Source: Hermatobates lingyangjiaoensis | Taxonomy: Eukaryota > Arthropoda > Insecta > Hemiptera > Hermatobatidae | Direction: 5' to 3' | Assembly (NCBI GenBank): GCA_026182355.1 | Contig: JAPFBL010000068.1 | Location: forward strand, 2,745,001-2,809,000 | Length of the DNA: 64,000 nucleotides | In this document: piece after piece, positions 1 to 12,977 of the stretch | Layout: each line of letters begins with the position of its first letter | Numbering within the stretch: position 1 is the first letter of the stretch | The notes under the pieces: model-generated | Database searches by the model: none | What the model was told of the DNA's origin: nothing | What the model saw: the letters and a program-made list of their open reading frames with translations, nothing else | Made by a program: the position numbers and the translations under genes

Positions 1-30
1 AATATTCGGGCATCCGTCTTCAGGATAAAA
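1..30 (-). repeat. Truncated hammerhead-like repeat at window edge
   Basis: Read on the minus strand, a CUGAAGA core (17-23) is followed by an extra C, a short GG/CC hairpin and GAA. The neighbouring bases out to about 60 resemble the flank of the copies at 2561-2653 and 3194-3286, including a run reading GGTGTCC on the minus strand. The copy runs off the window edge, so the 3' part of the motif cannot be judged. Confidence 0.35.
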
Positions 31-60
31 GAGAGAAGGGGACACCAAGTACACCGAAGA

Positions 61-2458
61 TCCAGTAGCCGACCCTCAGTCCTGCTGTGCGCTTCCTCGT
101 CCTTGGTCTGCCTCTCTCTTTTCTCTTAATCAAGGATATCCTGATAATTTGAGTTGGTAACTATACTTCTTTACTCTTTGTGTTAATCTTCCCTGATTTT
201 GGACTTGTGTATGTCGACATTGGATCGTCTTTCCGATTCTATCATATTTGAGATTGACTTGAGGCTATCGGGATAGGACTAGGACAAAGAGTTTTAGGGG
301 AGGTTCCTCAAAGAATGTCCTTTTTACATTGATTTATTTTTCATGTTTCTTATTCAAATGGTTTTATAAATACTTTCAGCACTAATGTCAAGTTGAATAT
401 ACCAGAAAATACGGTAAAAATTTCCATCTGTAATCACTTGCGTGGTTTGTTTTACCTTATTTCAATCAATTACCTATTAAGCAAGGATGATAATCAATCA
501 GTCAATAACTAATTAAATATTGAATTAATTCATATTTCAAGTTATTAATTACAAAATAGGATAAATAAGTAGTTTGTAGATTGTAAAGTCTAATGGGGAA
601 ATCATTTGCATTATCTTTAGTTCATTTGATAGGATTCATAGTCTCTATAAAATGATGAATTAGATTGGATGGTACTGCGTGGCATTGACGGAGTTGGTTG
701 TGTGTTAGTCCGAATCTTTCGGTTCCGCCAGAGAGGCATTTCTGTTCAAGTTTGCCCGAAGCGCATGTAGTTCTAGATTGATATTCAAGCTCGATGTTTG
801 TTTTCGCCCGGTCATTACTTTGGCAGGATGCAGTGCGGTGATGTGCTGGGGGCCTTGCTCGACAGTAATTGATGAATGTTAGCTTGTTGCTGCTTGGTCC
901 ATTAGGAGGCGACAAAGACCTCGCGCTATCACATTAATCACGCCCTCTTCAGACTGCAGTCTTTAACAATAGCCTCATTATACTCAAACTCATTACTAAC
1001 CTCTGCCCTATTTTTTTTTAATTGTACATTATTTGAACCAGCTTAAACTACTATTCAAATAGTTGGAAACTGTTATTCTAAATTACTAAGTATCTGAGGT
1101 TGGTTACATATCCCTGCCCTTCTGAAATAGTGAGCCCCCTTGGGACGCGATGTAAAATCTCAGGCAGGAGACCTCTGAACTCCTGCCCGATTCGTTTTTA
1201 CCGTATTTAGAATGCACATTAATTGCACATCCCTAGCATATGTCCGACTTAATATTTATTTCAGTGCCAAACAGTTGAATTATCAGTTAAAAATATTTGT
1301 AATTTAAATATAAAGTAGGATTGATATTTTTTTTATTTTCAACTAAATTGATGCGCACTAAATAATATCTTTTAGAAACTAAAAAAAAACAGTTTTGATT
1401 AAGTTTTTCTTTAATGTTAGTTAACGAATACAACGGGTAGTTGAAATTAAGTTTTAATATTAATAAGGATGCAAAGTTATGCAAGGTGGCCTGATAACAA
1501 ACTAACGGGCTATGTACATTGTCAGTTTTGTGCAAAATGGGGAGTGGGGGAGCCCTGTCTTAACCATAAGTAAACTTATTATTAATTAATATTTCTCAAA
1601 TCTTAAAACCAAATATCATCTATATGCTTATGCAAATTATTTTTCTTTTCTTGTTATTTTAACATATTCCCATAATCAAGTATTTATAACCGTAATAGCG
1701 TTAAAAAATTCTTCAAAGGTACTGATTCACCTCATATTTTTAGTAAATTTCATAAATAAATTAATATATTTTTGAAACAATATGATATTTCTTTCACCAA
1801 CTTTTTAACTGTTGTTCAGGTTGTCAAAGCGTATTGGGTTCAATACCACATTTTATTCTTTTAGATAATTAGAATCAAAAATAATGTCAAAAGTATTTTA
1901 TATTTTTTATTATTAAGCATAGATGTTTTGAATGTACTTGTCTGACGTATGTGGTAAATATTGTATTAAATGAATATTCACTTAATATACAACTCCAATA
2001 TGTAAATATCGAAGTCCTGTCAGTCATATTTCCATAGCACTTCGGTAAGCATGTTTGGAAATCCGAAAGTGATTATTCAAAGCAAATCGTCTTCTGTTTG
2101 AAAAAAGGTATTTCCTGAATATGAGTTCGAAATGTAGACTGGGAGGATTGAAAACATCTGTGTGATGGCGTTCATGCATTATGCAAGCCTATCTCAACGA
2201 CCCGCTACTGCTTGTCCCGGCCAGTCTATACAGTGCTCACCTGTCTGACATTCTGTTTGGCTTTTATGAAAAACTTCTGTACTTGTTGAAAGTACTTTTT
2301 TTTTAAACACCAATTGTAGTAGAATGATTGAGTGGTAGTTATTTTTTTGAACGATTAATATTGTATGTATCTAAGATTTCCTTCAATCCCTAGTTTTCTC
2401 TTAAAGTATTTTTACACTGTAGCGCATTCATAATCTTTATATCTCCTTAATACCTTTT
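61..2458. other. AT-rich non-coding stretch
   Basis: No gene is supported here. The stretch holds a GC-richer patch near 640-960 with an unassigned 97-codon minus-strand frame and a strong hairpin at 1171-1197. The rest is AT-rich with frequent stops in all frames. Confidence 0.5.
1173..1197. other. Eight-base-pair GC hairpin followed by T run
   Basis: GGCAGGAG and CTCCTGCC form a perfect 8-bp stem around a 9-nt loop, followed shortly by TTTTT. This is conspicuous in AT-rich surroundings. It could be the tip of a decayed foldback element. No gene is linked to it. Confidence 0.45.
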
Positions 2459-2566
2459 ATATATATACGTCTATATATATATATTGTCAACAGGAAAAGA
2501 TCCACAAAGTTCAAAAACGTTTGACATTATACTATATTACAGAATAAAGATACGAACACACTTACA

Positions 2567-2600
2567 GTCTCTAATTTTTGGTTGAACCGTCATCAGGAGA
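2567..2600 (-). ncRNA. Hammerhead-like motif, family A (minus copy)
   Basis: On the minus strand UCUC is followed by CUGAUGA, an extra C and the GGUUCAACC hairpin. Next come AAA in place of GAA, then AAUU, A and GAGA. The G12-to-A change would be expected to inactivate a real hammerhead. The UCUC/GAGA pairing is kept. Confidence 0.4.
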
Positions 2601-3246
2601 GTTGAGATGGGGACACCAAACGCAATTGCAAAGCGACGGTTGGAGACCAACAGTATGTATTGTCATTTATGAGCATCCGTGGAGGCATATATCTGGTTTT
2701 TTGAATGCGCGTTATAAACCCGGTCTTAATTTAAAAAGGTGAGCTCTTTCAAATAGTTTAGAGATTGAATATTTTTTCACCTCCCTTTTTTTATTTCTTT
2801 TAGTTTTTTATTCCATTTATTTTTTAATCGTTTATCTTAGTTTCCAATTTTATTACTTTATTGTATATTTTTTCTTATTATATTATTTTTTATAATTTTG
2901 TATTAATATATTTATTATTATTATTATTTTTATAATCTCTTATTTATAAAAAATTAGTTTTAACTTATTCTTTATTCTAATAATCTTCATTATTATTATT
3001 TTTTTATTTATATTCGCGGATTTTCTTTAGTTCAGTTATTTTCCTCTTCATATTTTTCATTATTATTTTTTTTTAAGTTTTTATTATTTATATTTCCTCA
3101 TTTTCTTCAGTTTCACTTATTATTTCTCAGCTCTTCTCTTATTCCTAGTTTATTTTTCTTACTTGACTTGAACCGGGAACGCATGTAACATCATTGTTGA
3201 TCTCCAACCCTCGCTTCGCAAGTGCGCTTGGTGTCCCTATCTGAAC

Positions 3247-3279
3247 TCTCCTGATGACGGTTCAACCGAAAATTAGAGA
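3247..3279 (+). ncRNA. Hammerhead-ribozyme-like motif, family A
   Basis: UCUC (3247-3250) precedes CUGAUGA (3251-3257). One extra C (3258) precedes a hairpin GGU-UCA-ACC (3259-3267). GAA (3268-3270), the palindrome AAUU (3271-3274), A (3275, the expected cleavage-site position) and GAGA (3276-3279) follow. UCUC pairs with GAGA as stem I, AAUU could form stem III in a dimer, and UUA fits the NUH cleavage rule. The extra C between A9 and stem II departs from the textbook fold, so self-cleavage is an inference. Confidence 0.55.
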
Positions 3280-3286
3280 CTGTAAG

Positions 3287-4504
3287 TTAAAACATGTCAG
3301 TGATTTTTCTTATAACTAATAAAATGATTATAGCCGCAAGTAAGCAAATGAAACATTGATTAATATGTATGTGTATTCATATTTAATAAAAAAAAACATC
3401 AGTTGGTTGTTTATGAGTTGGATATTATATTTACTTGGTGTAAAGTTGAGTGTAAAGCCACTCGAGAATTTTCTTTCTGTATTTATTGTTGTATTTAGTA
3501 AAACTGTGAAACTATTTGTTCAACAATTTTCAAAACTTCTACATTGAAAATTTTAATTTTGTAAGCTGATTCGAAGCAGTTTTTAGTTTAGAGCAAGTAA
3601 TGTTTATTAATCATGAAAAAGAAAAAAAAATAGAATTTTGATGTTTTTTTATGTAAGATTGCAGTTTGAACAAGTACCTTAACTTGGTTCAAACTCGTAA
3701 CTGGTATCAATTTTTTATCAGTTTTGGGAGCTCTTCTGGAAACTTGAAATTTTGCACTTAGTGCTGTCCTACTATGAGTATTGTGTTATAGAAACACCTT
3801 TAAGGAGTCAATTGTAACATTCGTATGTCTGAATGTTATGAAAGTCCTCAACTAGTAATCGTTAATTATTCCAAGTAACTGTATTTGAAAACCTTGTGTG
3901 AGGTTCCACATCACTTTCATTGAAAAGTAGTTTTCCCTGTTCACCCAAGGGCGGATAATAAGTTATATTAATTAGTTTGAAGGGTATTTTGTTTAAAATA
4001 CCAGTTTACTCGTATTATCTTTTCTAAATTTTAGACGATCTGCTATAAATTTGTAGCGAATCGAAATTCATTAGAGTGACACTATCAAACAAATCTAATA
4101 CAAGCCATCTAATTGATTAATTTTAAAATGAGTTGTATACTTATTCAGTTACCTTCTAAGCGCCTTTAAACCGTATGTTATAAAACTTTATTACATATTT
4201 GAGTACGTCGTTTCCCATTTCAGTTTATGATATTAGTAACCCTTATGTAACATTTTTATGCTATAATAAACGTTTTAGTTTTCTCTTCTATGGAGATAAA
4301 ATGTTGTACAGTGAGAAGTATTCAAGTGAATAATTCTAATAGATAATAAACGTTATAATGTCGATCACAGAAAATTTATAGAGAATTTTATTTTAATAAA
4401 TTTATGTAGAACAGTTTAATCAACAATCAATATTTAATCTGGAGTGGCCTGCACTCAACCTTACTATGGGTAAACACAATATCAAACTCTCTGGCAGTCA
4501 AATG
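3287..4504. other. AT-rich non-coding stretch
   Basis: Short open frames only and no recognisable protein, RNA gene or element end. I see nothing to annotate. Confidence 0.5.
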
Positions 4505-5618
4505 AGTTTGAGTTTTATTTTTATTTAACTATAGTTATGAAGTTATAATATACACTTTGATAAAGTATTATGGACTTACAAATAATGGTTTAATTTGTTC
4601 TATAAACTATAATATAAGCTATAAACATTTAGTCAATAATAACAATTTTTAAAATATTTTTCTAGAACACTCAGGTAAGTTCTTATTATTAGAATCTACT
4701 GAGACTGATGGGGCCTGAGACCCAACGAACTCGTGCGCTGCGCTAGCTTTCTTTCTTTCCTTTTAAACATGAACTTTGGATTCTTGTTTCTTTATTCTAC
4801 TTCAAAACTTTCAGTTAACGATCATATTTCACCCGTATTGGTTATATGTGTGGTTTGCAACGAGTCTTTTCAGTTTCAAGACGATTACGTCGTTCTCAGA
4901 TTGAATATGGTCAAAGGTTTCCCAAAGTACCAGAGTCTGCTTTGTTCGTATGATGTTGATTGCATTCTATATAAGTTGTAGTTTAGAAAAAAAATTGTTG
5001 ATAGATATTATACACGTATTTTTTAATTTTTCCTTGGAAGATATAATATTTTCTTACAAATCTATCTACAGTTGGAATACATTTTTTTGTTAAATTAAGA
5101 CAAGGTTATTGTACTCGTCTTTTCTTTGCTTTCTTCTTCATCCATTCTTGAATGTTTTCAGTCTATTCTAAACGGTTCACTGTCTCATTCTCCTCAATTC
5201 TCTTGCTTCCAGGTACTCACAAAAGAGTAACTTATTTTGACTCTTTTCAATATTAATTTTTGTCGCATAACAAGTAAAGGTGAAAGATAATTGTTTGAGA
5301 AAAATTTTAAGGTTGAATAAAGAAATTTAAATCTAAAGTTGATATTAAAAAAAAGAAAAGGAAGTTGGATAGGTGTTAAGCGAAAGCTCTGCGCACGCGT
5401 CTCTGTCCCCATCAGTCTCAGTAGACCCTAATAATAAAAACATATCTGATAGTTCTAAATAAATCACTTAAACTTTTTATAAGTGACTAAATGTTTTTAG
5501 CTACAATAAAGCAAATGAAATGTTTAAATTGATTATCTGTAAGTTAATAATACATACTTTATCAGAGTGTATATAATAATTTTGTAATCGTAGTTAAATT
5601 AAAATAAAACAATACCTC
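4505..5618. repeat. Large imperfect inverted repeat (about 1.1 kb foldback)
   Basis: The left half, about 4505-4965, reappears inverted at about 5195-5618. Anchor matches are the shared CTACTGAGACTGATGGGG (4697 onward, and reversed near 5411-5428), the stretch around TAAACATTTAGTCA, and the outer TTTTATTTTAATTTAAC-type end. The arms are diverged but alignable over more than 400 bp with small gaps. The centre, about 4965-5195, is unrelated AT-rich DNA. No transposase is visible, and short open frames in both arms are by-products. It may be an old foldback transposon. Confidence 0.6.
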
Positions 5619-8600
5619 ACTAGACTGTCAACCAGTTTTGTATTACGTTTACTCGTAGCAAGTTTGAGGGTAGGCTCCATATTTTTTTAATATGATATGA
5701 CCAGTCATATATTTACAAATATTTACAAAAAAGTGAAATATATTTGCAGCCTGCCTTCTATATACAATACCTAAGAGAGATGCAAGGTTGGTTCATTTGG
5801 CCTTGTTTTAATCTCGTAAGTGTTCATCAGGCAAATCTACAATATAAAAACAATTGTATAATGTTTTTGAAGTTATATAAAGGAACCAAAATTTTACGTA
5901 AAATAAAACTTTGCATAGTTCGTGATTTATAAGAAGTTGTCTCTCAAATAGTTTTCTAAATTTATGAAGTCATTTTGTATTATTATGATGCTTTTAGTTG
6001 TTGAATGCCCTTAAAAAGGTTAATATTGTATTTAAAACATCATTAGATAAAAGTAAATGAAATTGAACAGTTAATCGGAGTCAATTTACGAAAAAAGAAA
6101 TATGGAGTGTACACATGAATGAGATAGGTATCAGAGTTGAAAACAGCATGTTGGCTGTTTTCAACTGCGTGCCGTTGACATCCAAGATTACTGACCTAAA
6201 CGTAGATTAAATGACTGCTGAATAATTAATGAAACGCCCTCTTATAAACTTAAATGGAATTAAACCTACATTAGTGGAGGCAATAAAAAATAATAGAAAA
6301 CCAGAGTGTTAACTCTAGATGTTCATAATGGAAAAACAAAAATCACCTCAGTGAAGTCATAGTCTGTGTATAGCCCAAGAGGTGGCCAGGGGAGATGAGG
6401 ATTGATGAAAATATAATTGACATGTTTAAAACTGTTCGGAAACGCTTGGAAATTACGTTTCTTTTAAATGACTGTATTTCAATAATGAATTGAAATGGGA
6501 AATTTTTGCATAAAATTAAATCAAATGATTTAGCAAATACAATTGCAAATAATTAAGTGGACAGTGAGTTATAACTGATTAGTTGTACTCGTATTTATGC
6601 CTTACATAGAAATCTATAAATAGAATTATAAAATGTTTGAAGGCAAAAAGGATTTTACCTGACAGCTAGATTACTAGAGTTTGAAAACTTAATTATTTCA
6701 CCAATTTGTTTTAGCTATCACTTGTGAAAGTTTAGGGGAAAGGATTTTTGACAAATCTTATTAAAATTTGTCAGAATCTAATGTGAAAATTCACTCTGCA
6801 ATTGTGGGTCAATATTGTTTATTTCGTGGTAGAGTTGCTTTATATCAAAAGAAGAATGATTTTTTCTCGTTCTACTGGTTATTGTAAAAATTGCAAATTT
6901 TATTCCATGTTACATATGTTAAATATTGAATTACAAATACAAAATTTTTAAATCATGTTCCGGGCTTAGTAATTTCATAGTTCAATAAGTTCAATAATAT
7001 AATAATTAATAATATGTTATAATTCAATAATAATAATAATCATCATCATCATCTTTAAATATGAATAGTTTACAATCATAGTTAGTATTAACTATTACAA
7101 TGACCATCAAAAAAAATTTTTTTTGTCATGGTACCTAAGATGTTTTTTAGTAATTTAGGGGCACTAATTCCAGAAATACAGTCGCTTTTTTTCTATGAGG
7201 TCTAGTTTTTCTGCTATGACATACCCCTCTCTCTAGGAAGGCGATAGGTACAATAAAGACAGGCAAATCGAAGAAACATTATTTTTATTTAACTTTAAGG
7301 ACTTGTTCATTATTCAAATCAAAATATTTGCAATCCGTATGCAATACATTTGGATTTCAACGCATATTCCCCACAAATATACTAAAACACATTGGTTTGT
7401 TTAAGCAACGTCGCCTAGGAGAGGATACAGCCATGCTTATTTTTTTTACTCCAAAAATCTTCAACGAAAGTAAAAGCTTAAGGCTTGTGATGTTATAATC
7501 ATTTAACATTGATCGCAATGACAACCTGAAATTATAATTATGACGCTAGATTGTATTTACAAATACACCTAATTGTAAGGTAAAAAAAGGTATTAAATAG
7601 CAAACATCTCATAACTTGAGCTGATGCGTTGACCATTGTTATCGGAATCTCTACCTTGAAAGAGGGTTTCTTAATTGTTCAACCTTCTATCTGCTTTTTC
7701 TAAATTCATTGGTATAATACCCATATATATGATCTTTCCTACCATATATTGTACGAAAGAAGAGCTTGTATAGGTTTTGATAAATTTGTTGTTAAGTGTA
7801 TAATAGTTGTACCCTGAAGATGACAGCATGGAAAGGTGATTATATAGGGTGCGGTTGGTTTTAAAGAACTGAAGTCGTATTATTTAACCATTATAATATT
7901 ATACATTATAATGACGTAATTATAATATCCTAATTATAATTATTATATAATTTATATATTATAATTATTTTATTAAAAAAATTTATTAAAAAACGTATTT
8001 AACAATGTTTTTAAACCTTTTTTTAGGTTATACTGGTGTAGTCGACAATATAATATATATAGATTTAATTTATCATTGGTTAATGTATAACTCGTGATAA
8101 ATTAAACTATAACTTTAATTCAAGAAGTGCTTAAGAAGAAAACAAGTTTCTTCAGTAAAACTGTCCTCAATAGTGTTTCATTTGTCACGTTTTATAGATA
8201 TTAAAAACATGTTTAACTTTTTGTTCACCAAGAAGTTGTTAATTTAAATTATAAAGATAAAATTTCTTAGTTTTATTTATAAATAATTTTTTAAAGAATT
8301 TTGTCTGTTGTATTTATTCTGTCACAGCTAGAATGGCTTGCTGTTATATAACTCCTTATATATTAAAGAAGGCATTTTGGAAGGGCTCGTAAAGAAACAA
8401 CAGATTCCATTCTGCAGACATTTAGAAGGTTTATTCTTTTCAGCCTTGAGTTCAATAACAGAATAAAAGTAACTTAGATAAGTAAAGAAAGAATGAAGGA
8501 GAATTTAACAGCTGTAATAAATAGACCTCCTTAACAATTGTATATCTGAATGAAAAGATTTCAGAGATGCCAAGCCCCTATAACCACAGATCACGTGCTG

Positions 8601-9781
8601 TTTTTTGTTTGTTTGTTTTTTTCGCATCCTAAACTTTTCGCATATTTTAAAGAGTTTTTTTTATAAGGAAAGTATAGTGATAATGAAAAAACTCGTTCTC
8701 CAGACTTTTGAGGTGGGTGGGTGGTTGGGTAGGTATCCAAAACCTTATGTAGACGCTACAGTCCACAGACTTTGGTAGATCAAATTAATATTTTACATGA
8801 GTATGGACGTCGCAGTGTAAACAAACCCTATTGTCTGGGAGCAATTATGCATGATTGGAAAGTCATTTTTTGGCCGAATGTGTTTCTGAGATTTTTTTCT
8901 CTTAAACTACTAACACGAGACTCGTGGAGTTTTGGAATTATCTTTCAATTTACGAAAGGAATTAGTGAAAAAACCATATGATTTTTAAAAGTGCTGGAAA
9001 TATTTTCTTTTTTATAAAGTGTAAAAAAGTTGACTTTTCATTTAAACTGAGAGCCTGTAAGGATGATAGAAGCCATAATATTTGACAGATCAAAATGAAA
9101 TTATACCTAACAATAGAGGATCATGTGGGGGATGAGTTGGGGTAATTTTTTTTTAAAAAAACCTCAATTGGTCCTATAAACCAAAGTGGTGTATAGGACA
9201 TTTTATGTTTTCAGAAAATGTTTTTTAACGCTAAACAGCTCTTTAAAAACCAATAAAATTTTACAAAAAAATGGCATTTAGCAATTTAAAACAAAGAAAT
9301 TCTGAAATTTCAAATGACGCAAAGAGTAATAAAGCTATGAAAACTGAATATTTATCCTCGATTAATGAATCACTTGCTATATTTGTCGGATTGGTTTCCA
9401 TTTATTTACATTTTTGACGTGTAAATAAATTTGGCTTACATTTTTTTTGAGTGAATCCACTGAAACAAAATTGATGTTTAGAGGTTTAAAGAAAAAATAT
9501 GAAATGATTTAATGACTTAATATGAGATGTTAGTAGAATAAAATTCTTACCTGTAAGATTTCAACGCCAGTGAAACATATATAATTCTGATATTTTCCAT
9601 GATATGATTGATTTATCCAACAAAAACTCTAATTAATCCGTACATTGTACCTTTGAACAATACTTAATTTCGGATGTAGATTTTATTGAGTTTATCAAAC
9701 ATATTACATTTGGTTAATATTGAATTATGAGGAATGGGTTATTTCGTTCTATATTTAAAAACGAAAAGAAAACGGAATTTT
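5619..9781. other. AT-rich non-coding stretch
   Basis: No supported gene. Simple AAT and ATC repeats lie near 7028-7052. A palindrome-rich TATAAT block lies at about 7890-7980. Everything else is AT-rich DNA with short frames. Confidence 0.5.
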
Positions 9782-10162
9782 GAAGCATATTCCGTGCATA
9801 TATTAGAAGAAGACTTGTAAGGAAGAAGATGTCTCAATGAAGAAGTCAGCTTCTGGCAGCATACCCCACAGGAGGCTTATAATATATTTAGAAAGAGATT
9901 AGAAGGGATTAGAATTGGATACCAAGGGAAATGGTATTTTTTATCTGGCTGTTTTAATGGGTCTTTTAAGGAAGACAGTTCAGTATGTATCGCACTCGGA
10001 ATTAGCTCCTTAACACAGCAAGGATTAACAGAATTCTTGTCTGCTGAAATCGCGTCATTTGGTGATAGGACTCTTAGATAGGACCCTTTCAAACACAAAT
10101 GTCAAGCGTGGAATACGTGTATTGAAGATCTTAATTGGCTGCAGAGAATACCGCCAAAGTGA
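9782..10162 (+). pseudogene. Decayed coding remnant, unrecognised protein
   Basis: Reading from 9782 gives 127 codons with only two interior stops (TAA at 9818-9820, TAG at 10079-10081) before TGA at 10160-10162. The central uninterrupted frame is 86 codons and contains protein-like stretches such as SFWQHTPQEAYNIFRKRLEG and GKWYFLSGCFNG. Base composition is richer in G and C than the flanks. The opposite strand also has a 74-codon frame here, so the coding strand is not certain; I prefer plus because its open stretch is longer. I do not recognise the family. It could be a captured cellular gene, a transposon fragment or an endogenous viral remnant. Confidence 0.35.
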
Positions 10163-10796
10163 CTACGTACTCAGTATTTCTTTAGCAAAATAAGCGATTT
10201 GCTGCTTTGAAATATAACTCTACAAATTTATATACATCTTTATTCAAAACCAATCAAATAGTACAATAAATTTGTACTATTGTACAAATAATTGTGCAAT
10301 AATAATAGTTAACTTTAGTTAACTATTATTATTGCTAATAAGTCAAAGTTTTTTCCACTAACCCATTTCTGTTATCTCCGTATTTCACGGATAGCGATTT
10401 ATTTGGATAATTTTGTTCGATTGATTCATATGCTCTTCTAATTAACATGCATAGGATAACTTGACGGGATTATTTAATTTGAAGTTTTTTCATTCATAAA
10501 GTAATTCTTCTTATTTAATGATAATGGATTCTTCATCAATTTAGTGACGAATAAAATTCACAGCCTTTGATTATTCGGTGGCGTTCATTTTATCAGTAAT
10601 ATACCAACTTTCTGATGTAAACCTAGTGATCGTTGTGGTTTAATACGTTTAATACCGTAGTTATTAAAACATAACGCGGTCTATGAGCATAGAAATGGTG
10701 TCGTTAGTGCTTAGTTAATGAAAATCACTCAAGATTGTTAAGTTTTTTATTGAGGTGAAGGACTTCCTGCAGCCTTGTAGCATTTCGCCTTCTGCA
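10163..10796. other. AT-rich stretch with a 17-bp palindrome
   Basis: Perfect arms at 10297-10313 and 10318-10334 (CAATAATAATAGTTAAC and its reverse complement) flank TTTA. A second small palindrome around TTTGTACTATTGTACAAA lies just upstream. No gene is seen. Confidence 0.6.
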
Positions 10797-11540
10797 TTAG
10801 CCAAGTCCTATAGAGTAAGGTCTTGGGTTTACGCGTTCTGTCTTGCAGCAACATTGCCTGTTAGCTGATGCTGGTAGAGGTAGAAGAAGGCTTGATATTG
10901 TAAGAAGACTCTTAACAGTCCCATGGAGAGGGGGAACTGTGTTAGTTGCCAATTTATTACAAAATGTTTTATTCTTGTCCTGTTCTCGACTGAGGGGGTG
11001 AATTCGGGTGTAGTTATGCCTTATCTGGCGTTTAGACAATGTGTCTGTTAGTTTTGTATGCTGCTTTATTTATGTTATCCATATGCTGGTGAGTAAGGGA
11101 TGCATACTTATTGGTGTGTTACTGGATGCAGCCATTGCTAATGAATCGGCTAATTCTTCTTCCACTATTGAATTTGGCTCGAACTTCGAGAAAAAGACTG
11201 CAATTCCTCCCTCCAGTATAAGCAGCAGTGGTCTGACACTTTTAATCCTCATTCACTGAAGACTCTACCTCCAACAGAGCTAGAATATTCCTCTGGTTGT
11301 TTAAAGACTCCAGGGTCAGTTTTGTTCCAACCGGAAATTTCAGCACTGCGGAGTTGTCCACCTTTTCTAAGACTTTAGGGTTAACAGCTTGACCTACGTA
11401 GAACGAATCACATTTGGTAGCACAGTTTTTAGGGTTGCAAGGACAGTCAGTTGGAAGAGTGTAATATGTGTCATAAGGAGCTGTGAAATGTGGTTGAGCA
11501 TTGATAATAGAACAGATGAGAAAATCTCAATGTCTACTCA
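10797..11540 (-). pseudogene. Decayed cysteine-containing coding remnant, unrecognised
   Basis: On the minus strand an open frame of about 93 codons runs from about 11540 to a TAA near 11258. It is rich in Cys and ordinary residues (for example CPCNPKNCATKCDSFYVG, then KFPVGTKLTLESLNNQ). The reading continues in another frame at 11070-11252 (contains EGGIAVFFSKFEPNSIVEEE) and again at 10797-11039. This pattern suggests one original protein broken by frameshifts. The patch is visibly richer in G and C than its flanks. The opposite strand has frames of lower quality. I cannot name the family; both an endogenised virus gene and an old host gene are possible. Confidence 0.4.
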
Positions 11541-12977
11541 GTTTTGCTCCCGAGAAATTAAAATAAAACTAAGAAATCCAAGTTTAAATGTTATTCTAAT
11601 GTATTAAATTTATTTAATCAGTCAAAAAATTTAATTTATGTAAAAGGTTGCTATATTTTAACTGGAATTTTTTAGTTTTATTTTGATACTAAGTAGGTAT
11701 TTTTTAGGAGGTATTAATTAATCAGTAGGTGTTTTTCATTAAACAAAACAAGCAGAATAATAAAACGGCTTTTGAGTCAACATTTTAGGGTTCCGTATTA
11801 GTATTATTGGGAAGATAATTAGAATTTACAAAGTAGAAAGTTATTAAATTAGAATTTAAATGAAATGTTGTACCACAATAAACTAAATTTAAGGAAATTA
11901 GTGGTGAACTGGGTTTAGGGTGCTACAAATCTCACCTTAATGCAGGGCTTTCAGAAATTAATTTCAAACTGTCTTCTTTGTTTTATCATTAATTTTACTT
12001 TATTTTTCCGAGAATCCTCAAACATTTTTCTAATTTATTGAAGATAATTTTAACTGTAGTTTTAGTATAGTAATAATAATAAAAAAGAGAAGTAGGAGTT
12101 TGTTCTAACTAAAGTGTACGTTTTTGTTATTGCTGTTTGGCAATACATGGAATATTTGGAATTGTTTCTAGTATATATCTTGATAGCATCTCCAGAATCT
12201 ATATAGAAAGATAAAAAAGTTACAGATTTTTAGGCACTATGTTGTGCTTTCTTTGATTCTAGAGTTACGTATGTTTATTGTGACATTAGTATGGGATGCC
12301 ATCTGTATTACCAGTATGAAATAGATTTCTCAAATCTCATGTATGATTTTATTTAGGTTTTCAATCATTCTTCATAAATTGATATATCAAAAGAAAATGA
12401 TCAAATAATGCAGCCATCATTATCATGATTATCTATTAACATAGGAATAAGAGGCTAAAACACCATGCTGAATGATCCAAGAAGAATTACATAGATGCAG
12501 TAAGGAAGCTATAAAGAAAATGAGAATAACATTTTATTCTCTTATTTAGTTAATAAGATTTTATTAACTAAAACACAAATTCCAGTCGACTCCAGAACTC
12601 CAGAATAAACATTGCAGAAAAACTATTTTCAGTTTCATTTATCTTCAAGCATATGTGATTAAACCAGAGAGGTTAGTAACATTTTATTTGATAAATCTTT
12701 ATTAACTTGTAAATAGTTGTTGAATTCGGCTGACCGGCTGACAAAATAACCTAGTTCATTAACCTCTCTCTCTCCACCTGAGTTTTACCAGTTCCATTTG
12801 AAGACAAGTTGACATTTAAGTTTGTTTGTAATGTTTCTAGCATGGCGTCTAACCTATTTAAGAAACTAATAAGGAGTTCATCATGTTAACACAATAGATC
12901 ATTTGAAAAAGAAAAGCTGTGAATTTTTGTATTCACTGGTATTTACGTGACATCAGCAATATAAAAGTCTTGAGGCT
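11541..12977. other. AT-rich non-coding stretch
   Basis: Only short frames and low-complexity AT DNA are present. Nothing further could be assigned. Confidence 0.5.

Larger units (their letters stand above)
2561..3286. repeat. Foldback element with hammerhead-like arms
   Basis: The arm at 2561-2653 is the inverted copy of 3194-3286, about 93 bp each with few mismatches. Each arm carries the family-A hammerhead-like motif. The spacer between the arms is strikingly T-rich, with TTATT repeats from about 2750 to 3170. Outside the left arm a tail resembling 13346-13415 leads to a (TA)n tract at about 2459-2482. No coding capacity is seen. The head-to-head arrangement suggests two insertions or a foldback transposon. 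Confidence 0.75.

Noticed and set aside
622..915. 97-codon minus-strand frame in a GC-richer patch
   Set aside because: It starts at TTG, no domain is recognised, and no splice or promoter context supports it. Left unannotated as a gene.
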